A stretch of 64,000 bases of DNA, from the NCBI RefSeq assembly GCF_037975245.1, contig NC_092568.1, positions 25,664,501 to 25,728,500 on the forward strand, given 5' to 3'. Under the pieces are notes generated by a model. The model did no database searches, was not told the origin of the DNA, and saw only the letters and a program-made list of their open reading frames with translations. Source of the stretch: Apostichopus japonicus (lineage: Eukaryota > Echinodermata > Holothuroidea > Aspidochirotida > Stichopodidae). Shown piece after piece: positions 20,946 through 35,094 of the stretch. The stretch's first letter is position 1; every line of letters starts with the position of its first letter. The position numbers and the translations under genes are program-made.

Positions 20946-22660
20946 TGGGTACAATTGGACATGGGTTTACTTTATTGCCTTTGGGTTAACTATTAGTTAG
21001 TGTAAGTGCGGCTTAATATTAATGTTAGCCTAGTACTTGTTACTGTTTTTTTCTCAGTTACTGATCAAATTATGGGCTACTAAGATTTAATTAGCATAGC
21101 ATAGGCCTAGGCAAGTTAAGGTACTTTCTTAGTTAATGTACTCTGTAACGTTACGTTTGCGCTTTTTGCTAAATAATACGAATCACGGTGATGATATGAA
21201 ATTCACACAACCATCAATTGTTACCTGTGCTTTCAGCTCACATCAACTATCACTCAGCCATCATCGCCGAAATCCGATCTTTCGCGTTCAGAACTAAATA
21301 CGGACAATGTGTGATGAAGACTTTGGTTATTGCATTGTTGTGAACGTTAGTGAAATACTTGGCTGCGCTAACACAGAATTCGCGAAACTACTTCTGTTTA
21401 CAAATGGAGAACACCCCATGACCCTTTAACCTCTTGAAATTAACAATCTAAGTCTAGGTACGGATTTACTTTGCGTAACTTTCAAGAAACAAATAAAATT
21501 ATACTAAAATAAAATATACTGTTATCAAATATATTTTAGTCAGTAAAATTTACCTTAAAATCCAACATAGATTAATACTTGAGATAAATACCAAGTTTGT
21601 GTCTTATGTAATTTCTTGTACCCTCGACATACTATATACTATCCCACTATCTTAATTCTGCATAACAGGGAAAATGGGCCCAAAAACCGCAAACACGGAC
21701 ATATCACATGAACCATGGGATTATCGGAAGTGGGGTATCGTATAACACCCCTGACTCTTGGCAAAGAAAGTCATCAATGCTCTCATGACTGAATTTCGAC
21801 TATAGAATAATTACAATTTTGACTCTATTTTACTACATAAAGAGCAAGCAATTTTACGACAACGCTATATATAAAGCCCACTATACGTCTAACGGCCGGT
21901 CGTGCGAGTGTGCTGTCGCCACAAATTTCCGAAATCGACCGCTTGAGTAGGCGTGCCCCAGCGTGCAACTCGTGGTCATGGGTGGCTTCCAGGCTCTAAA
22001 TCTTCACTAATTTACCAGTTCTCCCGATGCTCCCGCGCTCGGTTGCAGAGCGAGATTGGGTCCATACAGAAGAATTCATTCTCCAAATGGGTGGCTTCAA
22101 AAATTGAAGGGTGTAAACCGTGTGTGGATAGGCGCTAACTACCTCATTGGCAACACAAGTCAAGACTCCTGTCATCCGGGAGGGGGAAGGTCTTAACCCG
22201 TCTGTCCGGCCGTCATCTTCAAGGCAGAAATCTAGGGCACGACCATGAAATGAGCATTACCATGTGGGTAAATAGCTCATCTTTTGTTATAGGAAGTGTT
22301 ACTTTCAAAATGAAATAAAGTTAAGCCGTTTTTGAATACTATTTTCGATTCGTTTGTCATGAAGAGACTCCTGTCATCCTGTCAGGGGAAGGTCTTAACC
22401 CGTCTGTCCAGCCGTCATGGAAACGCGGGAACGATTTACTACAATAGCTTGTCAGTTTCCAATACTTCCAATACTTGCCTAAACAACATTTTTTTTCCAA
22501 CTCACCCCACTAGAACACTTTAACGACATTCATCAATATCCAGGAAAAGTTTGGAACTAGAAGCAAAGTATTTTTTAAATGTAGGCTGTATAGTTTCTAA
22601 GACGTGCTAAAATGAAAGGAGACACGAAACCCAATCATCCCTGGTCTTTGGGATAGTGTT
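20946..22660. other. No gene seen; short direct repeat inside
   Basis: Apart from the candidate WDR81 first exon at 21225, nothing coding is supported. A ~55-bp block (ACTCCTGTCATCC, then GGTCTTAACCCGTCTGTCC) occurs twice, at 22163-22214 and 22369-22419. Confidence 0.5.
21225..21310 (-). other. Candidate non-coding first exon of WDR81
   Basis: On the minus strand a CpG-containing stretch ends in AAGCACAG|GTAACA (donor at 21224/21223). It is the nearest plausible donor I saw upstream of the WDR81 leader acceptor. If correct, the copia element at 16.0-20.4 kb lies inside WDR81 intron 1. This is inference from a splice-like motif and base composition only; the 5' limit is a guess. Confidence 0.25.
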
Positions 22661-22664
22661 AAAT

Positions 22665-23050
22665 GTCATGCACAACTTCCCCAAACAGCTAAGACAATTT
22701 TATTCCATTTATGAGATGCCAATTTACATTTACCGGTCTTTCACACACGAGGCTGCGAGACCAGTCTACATATGACATCATAGCCCCAAATGTGCTTCAA
22801 TATTTGTCTTTATTATTACAATGTTTATTTTCTATAATGGGATGGGTTTGTTAATACTGAATCTAAACTATTGAAGTGCTTAACGTGACCTCATGATACT
22901 GATGGTTTCAGCAGCAAACCTTGGAAAATACGCAACCGAAAAGCAAAGAGAAAGAAAATGGTTTCAGATCTAGTGGCACTTTGACATCACAGATTCACAA
23001 AATGACAGCTCCAGACACTACTTCAAAATTAGGTTATCTCCTTCACTGAG
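22665..23050 (+). repeat. Dispersed repeat, copy A
   Basis: About 385 bp related to 28205-28600: shared blocks TGCACAACTT, CCAAACAGCT, TATGACATCAT, TTTCAGATC and CCAGACACTACTT in the same order. Family unknown, non-coding. Confidence 0.65.
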
Positions 23051-26000
23051 CACTTTTCCTGTTTGGGAACGTTTCTTTTCACAGGCCTCTTTCATAGAAG
23101 TTGAAGATGATGGTTCGGTTTTTGTCCCCTTTAACTTGGATATTACTTGAAACACACTGTTATCCTACCTCCATCTTAAATCAGAGCTTTGTACATTTGT
23201 GAGCTTGTCTAAAGGAAAAATATTTCGACCTTGTCAGTTGTGACTACATTGCCTGAGTTTGGTTGTTGACTACGAGGATCCAATGTAGTATGCTGCCCCC
23301 ATTAATGCTGAGTTGCCTAAGTATTAGTCACACTATTCCCTCATCCACTAGACCACATGTAGACAAAGTCAAGGCAGATGAGGGAAACCTTCAATTACAC
23401 AAAGGAGGCATGTCCCAGGGGTCATTGAAGCGGACTTCCATGTCTTTGGCAAAATATTAAGATATCATATGGCTTCTTTCGGGGCAAATGAAATGCAAGA
23501 CTGTACTAAAACTCCTTATTTTTTTTTCTGGTAAAAAAAGAGAGGGGGGGGGGGAATTAGCACACAACCCCTCCCAGGGTCCAATGTCTGAGTACAGCTC
23601 TCAGAACCTCATGGGGTACTAAAACAATTAAATCTACTACCATCAGTTATGATACCAATGGATTTGGTTTGGATCTGGAGCAATGCAAAGTGATACCAAA
23701 TAATATATATTTAATGTAAATTTTCTGATCTTTAATCACCATATTAGAGTTACAGATACAGGTTTGAGGGTGGGGGTGTGGTGGGCGAGGTAGAGTCAGG
23801 CCAATGTTCAGCAGTGGCATCCCTGCCAAGGTACTCTTTATGACAGCATCCCATTTAAATGGAAAAGAAAGTAGACAAAATACATGAGAAGGTAAGTATT
23901 AAATTATGAACCTGAATATATTTATATTAAAATTAATATGTACAAAACAGGAAGAAAATCATCTTGCAATTCTGCTACAGTTCACATATGTAGCATTGAT
24001 GACTGATAATTTGGCCAATGTGATAAACATTGAAGTCAAACAGTATGAAGGACACATATCTGGATATGTCAACCTTGTCTTTGCGCATAGAATTAAATTA
24101 ACAATGGTCACACTTAGCATCTTCACAAGCACAAGCTCAATCTACAAAAGAATTGGATGAAAGTCATTATAAAATCATATCATCTCCCCCCTCCCAAACT
24201 CATTTAGATCTCTGCTAGCAATTCCCAATCAAAGCATGATTGTGCGAGAATCTCAACTAAAACCCACAACAGGGGTAGGTAGTGGAACAAAATTTTTTGG
24301 GAGGGCCAGAGTTGAGGAATTTTACAAAACTCCTCCCATCTATGAGGGGTGTGGGATTCTCCAATTGAAAGTTTAGACATCAAGTGTTGCATACTGAGGC
24401 ATATATCAAGACTAAATCATTCATTCCCATCTTACATAAGAAATGTCTTGGTAGGAAATGTAAGTAAATAAAAGCCTCATTTGTGGAATTCTTTTGGTGA
24501 GTACTACCAACACAGTAACATACCATTAAGTCTCAACTGAAGTGGATTTCTTCAACTTTTATTATTTTGTAAATAAGTTGTCACCGGAATCTAGTGAATA
24601 TGCTCTTGTTTGATACTCATTATGATTGTGTTTGCTTTTGTCATGATTCATGAAACAAGCTATCAAGTCAAAACCAAGATGCCTGCTTTTAACTGTCAAC
24701 AGATTGTATACCATGTCTGTATATTCTTTGTAATAGCTTTGGTCAATCGTGCCTCCGGTTAAAAGGATATTTGGTGGATGTAGTAGATGGCTTGCAAAAT
24801 TGCTGAAAGTTTTCTGAATCTTTAGACGTAAGACCACATCCTTATAGCACCTTGCATTGCGAAGATCATACTTTTTGCAAATTTTGTGGTATATTTTGTG
24901 AATTCATCTGGCAACAGCAGAGTGGATGACTTCATCAGAGCACTTCAGCTAAAATGTCTTTGCTTTTTCTTTTTAATTTGCCAATCATTTACTCACAGAG
25001 GAAAAGGGATATTTCCATAAAAAAGATTAATTTTGATGAAATAATGAGTATAGAGAATGTGTGACAGCTAAGCAAACTTTCCAGATGTATCAGGTTTCAA
25101 GGATAAATCAACAGAAAGATTACAACAGCCTAAGTAAAGTTTTCTTCTGAAGAGCATTTAACCAGATGACATCACAGCCCCTCTCCTGTGATCCAAACTC
25201 CTGGAGTAGTTGAAAGTTTAGCTAGACAAGAAATAAGGCTACATTCAATTACCCATATCTTGTGTTACATAGATATTGACATGTGGTTTTGAACTAGCAG
25301 TGAAAAATATTTTTCTCTCCAATATTAGTTCCACTGAATTTTGTCACCAGAAAAATCGGGGACTGAATATGTGGGTTAGTGCTATTTATGTAGAAAACAT
25401 CATGGACGTGTCACGGTGTCTAAAATATCATATCCAATTTGGAACTATTAGCTAGAGAGGTTTCTAACAGCACTTTGCATCATGCATTTGGTTCTATCCT
25501 TTTACGTTTGCAGAAATCAAAATTAATATGGCTGAAGTGATGGCTGATAACATGGTAGTATACTCTCACTTTAAAATTTGCTTGTTGAAAACACTCCATG
25601 TGACTTTGGCTATGGTATTTCATACTGTAGATTTTAATGACACACATACGTCTGTTTTACATTGTCGCTAATGAAAATAGGGTTTTTGGGAACCCATTCA
25701 CTGACTATTACAGCGACAATTATGATGGTTGGGTTTGACTCCTTTCATTTTATCCTCCACACCGTTTACTTCTGCACCCTCTTGAAGCGGTTTTGGCATT
25801 GAGTTGAGATTTACGTCTGAACTTCGACAATGTTCTGTTAAACTTTCAGTCCTAGAGGAAAGGACATGTTTGCTTCAATCCATGCTTGGGCCAAATTACA
25901 AAATCTCTCCAAAGATGTTACAACTTGAACATTCTCTTGACGTTTCCACCGATTCAGGCTTCCTCTCTCAACGATAGTCATCCTCCATTGAGTGGTTGGA

Positions 26001-27318
26001 TCCATCCTCTCTTCTTGAATAGCAACAGCACCATGGTATAGCAGGATCTAAACTGTCTTCACTGACCCTACCAACGTCCTCTGTTGGGATTAAAATGCAA
26101 AATATTACATCTATGTTAGTTCATCCTTCCCCTTTGGAAATAATCGTTGTAACCCTTATGGTCAAGAAAAAGGAAAACAACTAAATTGGCAGTTTGGCAT
26201 GATTTGTGTAAGTACTTTCAAAATTTTTCATTTCCACTCCAGACCTTTACAGCTAAGAATCCATGATTTAACTATAGTGGGATGTTATCTCGTAGTCATA
26301 GAAACCAGATTGCTCAAGGTTAAAACTATACACCACGACCAACTTAAGATAATTGCAAAGATTATGGCATTATGCAAGGTACTTAATACTGAGATTTTTC
26401 TATACAACGTTCAAAAACATCCTTTGTCCTTATTATGTACACTCACATAGCCTTGGCACACGAAATGCAAGTTGTTGCTTCATCTAACTACTTAGGACAG
26501 GTCAATTATCGGATATTTATTTTAGGATAAACATTGTTTAGGATGAGAAAATAGTACCTTAACAGAAGATACATATGACTTCCACCTAATGAGGTCATAC
26601 AAATTTAGTCTGTGAGGCAACTTCTATACATAGATATTTTTTAATTTCTATACTAGTGCTATAACCTGTTTGACCGTGATAACGTCATCCTTTCTGGAAG
26701 CTGCCATAGGACACGGGGGATTCTTATTGAAGGATGACTTGATGCAGAAATTTAGTGTTGATATATCGTAGACCAATAAAAGGCAATATTTCAAAGCAGC
26801 CTAAGCAGGTTAATGTCTCTGTTGATAACTTTAAAGTGTTCTGAAAGGCTGTAATGCCCATCTAATGCTAAATAATGACAATGTCAGCTCCACAGCTGCT
26901 ACCTAATTGTCTTTGTTAATCCAATGTGTCAGAAATTATAATAACTCAGGGCAGAACATTTTCCATATACTTAATATAAATAACATGTCAGCTTACTGAC
27001 ACCATTTGTCCTTGACAAATTTACAAAATCACAGTAAATTATTTGCTATTGTTTCCAAAAGTAGCTTCCTATGAGATTGATCTATTGGCATGTAAGCTAG
27101 ACTTGATCCAGCCCACTTTGATCGATGAGCAGTTATGGTCTAGCTAATTAATATTGTGCCAGTAGTCACTCTTTAAGAAAAGAGCAACTGATTGCAAGAA
27201 ACTAGGTTAGCTGCAACCATCATTCAACAACTGACACACTGCTTATAACAAACTGCTAATACTTTGCCTTGGCATAGTTAAATAATATCAAAATGTTATT
27301 AAAAGTCTACTCACAATG
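23051..27318. other. Downstream region of BRMS1, no gene supported
   Basis: 4.3 kb of AT-rich DNA between the BRMS1 stop and the repeat at 22.7 kb. Part is presumably BRMS1 3' UTR (an AATAAA on the minus strand occurs near 26517). The 91-codon minus frame at 24562-24837 has no recognisable family or splice context. Confidence 0.45.
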
Positions 27319-30300
27319 TTATGATCCAATATGTTTGATTGTAGCTTTTCCTTGCTCTAAGCTTGACAGATGAACTTTGAACTTCAGGCCATCTCCTTTC
27401 TTGATCCACACTTCCCAGGAGTTGATAGATGTGATGGTGGCCCTGCAAGAGAATTATATGCTTCCTTTGTAATTGTTGACTCAGGATGCTTTAAGGATGA
27501 GCTAAAGTCAAACGTAATCATAGATGATGTTGCACGAAATAAGCTTTGACAAGCTCAAGAGTGATCTATCTAAGAGCAATATCTGGAAAACACATTTAGT
27601 ACACGGTTAATTTCGGTCAACATCTCAGAAGAAATGACAGTTAGGCAACCTTAACAGTTGGGCTGTCACATGACAAGTTTATGATACACTTACAACACTG
27701 GTCTAACTCAAATGAATGTTGATCTCTATTGTTGATGCAATGCCAAGCAAGAATTGATAGAGAAAGTTAACAAACACAAAAATCAAAGCAGTTGACCTCT
27801 AAGAGGGAGATTACACCACTAACAAGTTACTATGCTGTATAGAGACATGGCAAATATTTTACAATGTTGAAGTCAAATCCTTGTGTGCACCGGGAGGAGG
27901 GTGCAGGGAAGGAGAAGAAGGGGAATTAAAGAAAAGAGAAGTCACTTTAACAGTTATGTCAGCTTGCGTTTGAGAAACTTACTTCGTAGCAGATTCATCT
28001 TTTACTCGAACCAGAACTCTGTCCTTCCTATGGAACCATTTTCCATTATACTGCAGCTTGCCTTCTACAAACCTCACAGAGTGGTGATTCTTGTCATGCT
28101 TAATTTCAGCTGTAAAAGTGTCAAAAACAGTAGCAAAGAGTTCAAGAGAAAGTCTACACACCTGTAATGCACCAGCCTGTTATTCATCTGTGATAGAGAT
28201 ATATGTAATGCACAACTTCTCCAAACAGCTTAAAAAAAAATCAACTTTCATTTGGAAGATGTCATAGTTTTAATGTTCTTCCACACACAAGGCTGAAGAC
28301 TTGATCAAGTCTAAGTATGACATCATCACTGAGCCAAATTCTTTATTTTGTTATGTTTTAATTTTTTCTTTGAAGATTTATACTCTGTAATGCAGATGGA
28401 TTTTGCAAATGCTGAAATAAAAATGTTGAAGCTCTTAAGATGAGCTACAGATGGCATTGGTTTAATTGTCATTTTAACTTGAAAATATGAAAAGGAAAAA
28501 ACAAGGGGAAGAAATAGCTTTCAGATCCTGCTGGCACCACCAAGAGGACAGCACCCAGACACTACTTTTAAACGTGGATATCACACAAATGGAGCAATAT
28601 TTTTGTAAGCTGTTTTGGGGTAATTTTTAAGAACAAGGATCTCTGTTATATAAGCTTAAGTTGATTGGGATTGTGCCTCTCATAAAGCAACGTAAAAAGA
28701 AAAGACTCCTGTCTGTTTGGGACTTCCAACATTGTAAATATTCACATCAATGAACATACCAAAACTGTTGATGTGGTGCGAAAAGCTTATTCTTTGATAT
28801 AATGTCATCAGGCTTTAAACATACTCTGAAACTATGGAGAAAGGGCAATATGCCTTTTATAAAGGTACAACCAAATAAACAACAGCAGGTGCTTGCCCAT
28901 GTACTTACAATCTGTTTTTCTCCTTGCCACAGCTCCCCTTGCCTATGACATTAGAATAAAAAGCAACAAGGATTAAACACTTTTATACAAAATGAAAATT
29001 AGTTCTTCAAATATCAAAGATCCAAAACAGTTAATTTAACAGACTCACTATCAGTAAACTACGTGCAGATTAATTCGATTGGCCCACACAATATTTTACA
29101 CATAAAGATAATGCTTTTAGTATTGCAGACTGTTGAAAACATGATCAAAGTATGAAAGTCTAACTGTTATTGCATCTTTCCCATAAAATTAAAGTGGTAT
29201 AGAAAAAAAATCTTAACTGCCAGCCATAGTCTTTAATGTTTTACAAAATGTCAAAATTCAATCTTTACCAATTTTGTAATCCTTCAGGCAACTTGTATTA
29301 ATATGTTTAGTTTTCATGTCTTTCTTTATTGGGTGAAGAAAAGCGGTGGGGTCTAAGGCCACATAATATGTAACAAATTATTATATTCCTTTAGTTTCTT
29401 TTATTTGTCATTATTTCTACTTTTTCTCTTGTAATTGATATGTTATGCTATTTTTGGTACAAGGATATAGAAAATAAACTGAATTGAATTTTGTAATTCT
29501 CCTCTTTGAATTTTCTCCCCCTTTCAGCAAACAAAATTGATTAGTTCTCGTACCTTCATAATTGTGGTCCAATCATCCAGGATATCTTCATCACGCAACA
29601 AATAAACAACGAATGGACGTGAATCAACGGTCAAGGATATCAAAACAAAAACCAATTACAAAACTCATCACAGATGCTTCCGCACTGGTCACTATACTGT
29701 TAGTGTGATGCTGCAGAAAAGGCTGAAATAGATGCATTTTTTATCTTAAAAGTTAGAGGACCCCACGTATATTTCCTGACAGTTATTTCCTTTCTCCCTG
29801 GTAGAAATATCTTGAGAAGTTTGCTATTCATCCACACAAAATACTAGCACATGTAGCCTACAACTACTGTATCACATTCCCAGAGCAGCTGTATCTAGAT
29901 AACTGGTAACATATAACAAGCAGAGCTGAAGCCACTATATGAAATTCTGCAATTTGTCACCACCATCGCATTTTAGGAGCAATTCATCACTAAAAATAGC
30001 ACATTTTTTAGTGAAAAATAAACAAACCGACAATGTTTTTGTAGCCTAATTTTTTATATTCCTGTTTTATGGGATAGACTCTATAGGCATATGAAAGGTA
30101 GTTTAATTGCTGAAAAATGAGACCTCCAAAATCAAGAAAATGCCAAAATGCCGACAAATTGCGTCTGTGTTATCTTGTTGTTCATTTACCCTTGAAACCT
30201 GATACATTTGGAATACTTGCTTTGCTACCAATGTTCTCTGTATTAGAACTTCATTTAAATGCAACTCTTTGCTGAAGTAGTATTTCTCTTTGGGGATAAA

Positions 30301-33300
30301 TGAGTGAAATATTACAAAGAAGAACAAAGATGTTCTTCGCCCAATTGCCAACATGACATCACCCACTCCGATGTTACAATTAGATGCAGTCACAAACTAT
30401 GACCAAATTCAGAAAACTTCTTATCTTTGTGATACAAATACCTATTAGGATACTGTTTTGAACTAACTATACAGAAAATTGCCAGTAAACAATTCATTAA
30501 AGCCATCAGATCTCTTTACGATCAATCAATTCTTAACACGCATGGGTCAGAAGAGTTCATTCTGACATACACACACATACCTTGTGTGCCTTTAACTGCA
30601 ACAATAACAATTGATACTTGGTTAAATGTGTTTCTGTTAATTTTAACAAGGATATCTGATACTGAGACTGGTTTCTTCTTCCTGTCTGATGATTGTGAAT
30701 CTGTTTTTTTCCCTTTATCTTTCAGATTTTGATTGTGATTCCAAATTTCTGAGAGAGAGAGGCAGAGCGGATAGAACATAAAATATGCTATAAAATTTCT
30801 GTTTGTATTTACAACTGGTACAAAGAAAGATGGTGCACAACCATAATACAGTCGCAGATATCGTGTTTTTTCGGTGCTCAATCACACACATCTACAAACA
30901 GTTTCTTTGTAAGGACGTGTCACATAAGACACATAGCTTGATACGTATATATATATAGGCGGTACAATAATTTCTAACAGAGAGCAAACTGAGTTATGGT
31001 TGGCTTTTAATTCACTAGTAACTATACCAAAAACTTAGGGAAAGAGACAGAAGAGTTTTTAACAGCTGTGGTTTCTTTCATATATCACAAACAGAATATA
31101 TACAAAAAATAGTTTTTGCACTCATGCTGAAATGATAATGTCCGAGTCCATTCACCTACTTCCCTTACAGTGTGCATTCAACAGGACATTACATATCTTT
31201 ATATTGACGGCTGCAAGGAATATCGATAATCTGCATAGAGACTACCTTTAGTGCTTAGTGTGTGACATACCCAATTATGGTTGAGATTTTCAAATCAATT
31301 CTGCCAGTGTGTCAAATTTTATCTGATGCAAAAGTTTTATGCATATTTCTACATGACTTCATCCACAATGGTCTTTCGGCCTGATGCATGGTTCGTTAAA
31401 AATCTCAAAAACTATGACTGTCATGAGCATGGTTCAATGTTAACAAACTTAAACTTTAGTAAAGGTTACAGCTCAAAGATGGTCATGACCACTAAAAGCT
31501 AAGAAGTTATGAGACCCAACTCTCAATATTTGCTCACCTGTTGTCAGGTCTATATTGTCTCTGTCCTCTTCAAGTTTCCTTACTTTGTCTTCCAGGTCTG
31601 CTTTTAAGGCCTCCCTTACTAACCTCTTCTCGCTCTGCAGTAGAAGTAAAATGAATTTAGCAAATACATATTTTAAACGTTAATTTTGATTTTTGAATAG
31701 ATTTTGCCACATTTTGTTGGCATTCAATTCCATCGCTTCAGGAATACTAAGATACCATCAAAGTACATTACCGGCTAATTTTGCACAGCAGAGAGAAAGC
31801 AGGGATGGGGTTGGGGGAGGGGGTTAGATGATCATTCTCAATTTATGATGCCAAGTATAGTTATTTAGGCCAAATGTATCAAGATTAAAATACAGAACTG
31901 TTCATAGAAATTGTTAAAACTTTCCTTTTTACAAACATTAAACCAAACAATGTTTCATACATTTGCTTTCTGTGCCATGAGGCCATTGATTTTACCCTTA
32001 TTAATAGCAAATACCAACCTTAATCTGTCACAGTTAAAAGTAAACATAAAAGCCATTAAAATACACACTTAACATGTGCTTGTCAGATCTGATGAGTGTG
32101 CAAACATTTGGGGAAAATCTTAACCACTAAGGCATCAAAAACATGCTATCCAAAACAGTCAAATTGTCACACAAGTCCAATGATGTAATGCACTGTTATT
32201 TTCACAAAGAAACCATAGTATATTATAAGAGTCAAATTTTACAGCCCATGCTACACAAATTCTGAACACTAATTATTCACTAAAATCATGCAAGACACTC
32301 AAGAAGTACATTTTGACAGTCAAGTCATATTTTTTTCTTCAAAAGACTATCAACAGATACAAAATGTATATCATATTAAAATGGAATTTAAGAACTGCCA
32401 GTGGTACGGTAGAAATTCTGCTTGCAGATTCTGGACTTACCTCAAGATGTTCCCTTGATGCCTTTGTCTCGCAGTCATACTTATTACTGATATTCTTCTG
32501 CCTGAGCTCCCTGAGGATGTTAGCAATTTCTAGTCGTTTTTTCTTCATCTGTTCCAAGCAATCAAGAGGCTTTATGTATTCTTCCCCATCTTCTCGTCTA
32601 ATCTGTTCCAGTTTCAATTCTGTCTGAAGCTTCTTTTCCAGCAGAAGCCTGACAAAAATTAAGAAAGAGTCATCACTGATAGATGTAAGGCAACATCTGC
32701 ATCTTCTTACATTCTGCATATAATAATAGGACCAGAAATGCTGCAAAGACTGTCAAAGGGTGATTACCCACTTAGAACCTCTTTTTTAATTATTGCGCTG
32801 ACAAATGACCATTTGTTTTCGCTGGACATTTTTAAGCTTTTGATGGGAACTGTAAACCTGACATGTATTTCAAGCACTGTAGAAGTTATTGTCAACCTGA
32901 ATTAATTAGCAGGTTTAGTTTAATTTGTTTTGCATTAATTATCAAATAAATCAACAAAGAAGGAAAACATTTTTTTCTAACACAAATTATCAAATACTCA
33001 CTGATCTCGCAGAGAATTAAACTGATGCTCGAGCTCATTCATGAAATCAAGACATTCCAGTCGTCTGCTTTCACTCACTCCCTCATTATACTCTAAAGAA
33101 ATCAGAAGGACATTGACATATCATTAAACGTCATTTCAAAATCAATCAGTATGACTATGAGATAGCATAACTCGAAGTGGAGTTTTAACTTTTTTGGTGC
33201 ATTTGTTGGGGTAATCAACAAACCCAAACAAACCCAAATTCTTGGCGGTCTGCCCAACAACATAAATCGGTCTCTGCTGTGCAGCGAGTTGCCTTTATGC

Positions 33301-35094
33301 GATAAACTTCACACGACAATAGACAGGAAACTAACTTCGATAGGTAGAACCAGGATAGGAAGCAAATGATGCCTTGGGGTAAATATGGACTAAATCTCTT
33401 ATCATCCTATTAAAACCTTTTTTTCATGTGTTAATACGTTAGTACCTTCCTTTTGCACTCATGTTAGGCCAATGTGAAATGGCAGTGTAACATTGACTGT
33501 ACAGTAGGGGCTCATACTATGGAGTGCAACTATTGGTGCTTGGAAGGTTAAAGCCGTACTGCATACCAGTTTTTTAGTATGGCTGACATTTATTACTGAA
33601 CATTAACCAAATAACCTAAATGGCTGCTCAATGATAATACACACATTAGATAGTAGAGCAGAAACTATATTTTGTGAATATTATTAATTACAAATCAGTT
33701 TTTGATTGGACTAGCCCTGACATGTACGTGTAGGATAACTAGCTGCTTGACCTACATTTGTAAGCGGCCCAAGTAGTCATCCTGCAACCTAGATTACCAG
33801 AGCAGTTCATTGACATTTGTGTGCCACTTTAGCTGCCGAAAGAACTTTTGTGCACCGATGCATACTGTATTTAATACAAATTCACATAATCATTAACTGG
33901 TATTTCGAATCGATATACAGAATATTGTTTTAAAGAAAGTCTCAGTTATTCTAGAATTGGGAGGATGGAGAGAAAGGTTAGGTTATATGTTATGAATCGT
34001 ATGGTGGCAAAAATGAAACAATCCTGTCACCGCTATGGAATAACTGGATGACATTGTCATTTGTCTTTCAATACAATGTTTGTTGCTGCTGCTTTTCCAA
34101 TTCTATGGTAAGCGTCTCTTTCATCCTTCTTGGTTACAAACCTTGTTTCATAGTTTTCAAATATTATATCACACCACTTTACACATGGAATAAGATAGAG
34201 TCGTGGATCTTGAGGAACATGGGGTGTGTTTACAAGTTTGCGGTTTCACAGGGCTAATTTCCTACCAGTCTTTTGGCTTAGGAAACGTACAGATCATTGA
34301 CGCTTTTCATTGTGTTTGGGGAACTAAGTCAAGATACTCTTTTCATGAATAGACAGTCAGTGTGGTACAAAATAACAGGGGATTACACAATGCTTTTTCA
34401 GAAGTCCAAATGGCAAACCGTCAGAAAGAGTCAGGTTTCGTCACAAAACTTCGCAACCTTCGGGAAGTGTCATCCTTTATATGGAACTACTCCTACTGTG
34501 CAGGTATACACAAATGTCAGACATACATATTCAATTGGATATTATTATATATTATTATATTATTATCAGAGTCACAGTAGGGAAGCATTATTCATTTTAA
34601 CTGGATATCTAATTAAATTTAAACAACTTCAGTCCACCCTAAAGAGAGACTTTCTAGGTATAAGTGTACCCGAAATTGATCTGTTAGTGTTACACTGAAG
34701 GCCTAGTCTAACATCAATACAAAAAACTGACTTAGTGAGTTGGCTTGGCAGTTTTCCTAAGCCATAACAAAGATAGAATAAGGCATAGGCCCCGGTAACA
34801 TTTTGTATTGCCCTTCTTCCCTGTATCCTTCAGTTAATTATAAAACAGGGACTGGTGGGCGCAGGCTAGGCTATTTTTAAGGCTGTATCCTATAGTTACT
34901 AGGCTAGCCGAGTAGGCCTAGGCCCTAGCCTATGTTATACCGTTATTCCTGCAAAACTCACCTGAGCTATCTTCTGAACCTGAAGAACCACTTTCGCTTT
35001 CTTCATCATCACTTTTGTCGCTTTCAGACGAGCTATGGTCGACTTCCATTTCTTCACCATCGCTTTCTGCACACTCTCTTCCGTTAGACTGCAT
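27319..35094 (-). CDS. BRMS1L: BRMS1 / BRMS1L orthologue, complete
   Basis: Nine coding exons on the minus strand: 35094-34962, 33092-33002, 32648-32441, 31634-31538, 30748-30656, 29618-29554, 28942-28909, 28109-27983 and 27442-27319. They sum to 972 nt, i.e. 323 residues, the same length as human BRMS1L. The N-terminus is acidic (EEMEVDHSSSESDKSDDEES). Next come the Sds3-like coiled coil (RRLECLDFMNELEHQFNSLR, KNISNKYDCETKASREHLE, LVREALKADLEDKVRKLEED), the SGPFVVYLLRDEDILDDWTT block and a C-terminal region (VRFVEGKLQYNGKWFHRKDR, ending LSSLEQGKATIKHIGS). BRMS1/BRMS1L are subunits of the Sin3-HDAC1/2 corepressor in the nucleus; the coiled coil mediates assembly. Eight introns: seven are GT-AG and the fifth is AT-AC. 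Only one copy is seen, so it may predate the vertebrate BRMS1/BRMS1L split; the symbol follows the closer length. Confidence 0.95.
28205..28600 (+). repeat. Dispersed repeat, copy B (BRMS1 intron)
   Basis: The second copy of the repeat at 22665-23050, lying within a BRMS1 intron. The copies are diverged with many indels, so the family is old. Confidence 0.65.
28909..28942 (-). CDS. BRMS1L: BRMS1 small exon 7 (34 nt)
   Basis: Acceptor GTCATAG and donor ATT|GTAAGT bound 34 nt encoding ARGAVARRKTD plus one base. It joins the WTTIMK end of exon 6 to the EIKHDK start of exon 8 in phase. Confidence 0.85.
29330..29500 (+). repeat. Retroelement 3'-tail-like sequence in the BRMS1 intron 6
   Basis: Ends in AATAAACTGAATTGAATT, the pentameric tail typical of some non-LTR element 3' ends. 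No coding part. Confidence 0.45.
29619..30655 (-). other. U12-type AT-AC intron in BRMS1
   Basis: Exon 5 ends GTATCAG at 30656 and the intron starts ATATCCTT (30655-30648), the exact U12 donor consensus for AT-AC introns. Near the 3' end TCCTTGAC (29637-29630) matches the U12 branch-site consensus, with the branch A at 29631 and AC at 29620/29619, 12 nt downstream. There is no polypyrimidine tract and no AG near this end. Splicing there yields VSVSGPFVVYLL, matching the conserved block without gap. Length 1,037 nt. Confidence 0.9.

Noticed and set aside
24562-24837. 91-codon minus-strand frame
   Set aside because: No recognisable family, no splice signals, AT-rich context downstream of BRMS1; probably UTR or intergenic.
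34297-34698. 133-codon plus-strand frame in the first BRMS1 intron
   Set aside because: No family resemblance and ordinary intron composition; long frames occur by chance at this size.
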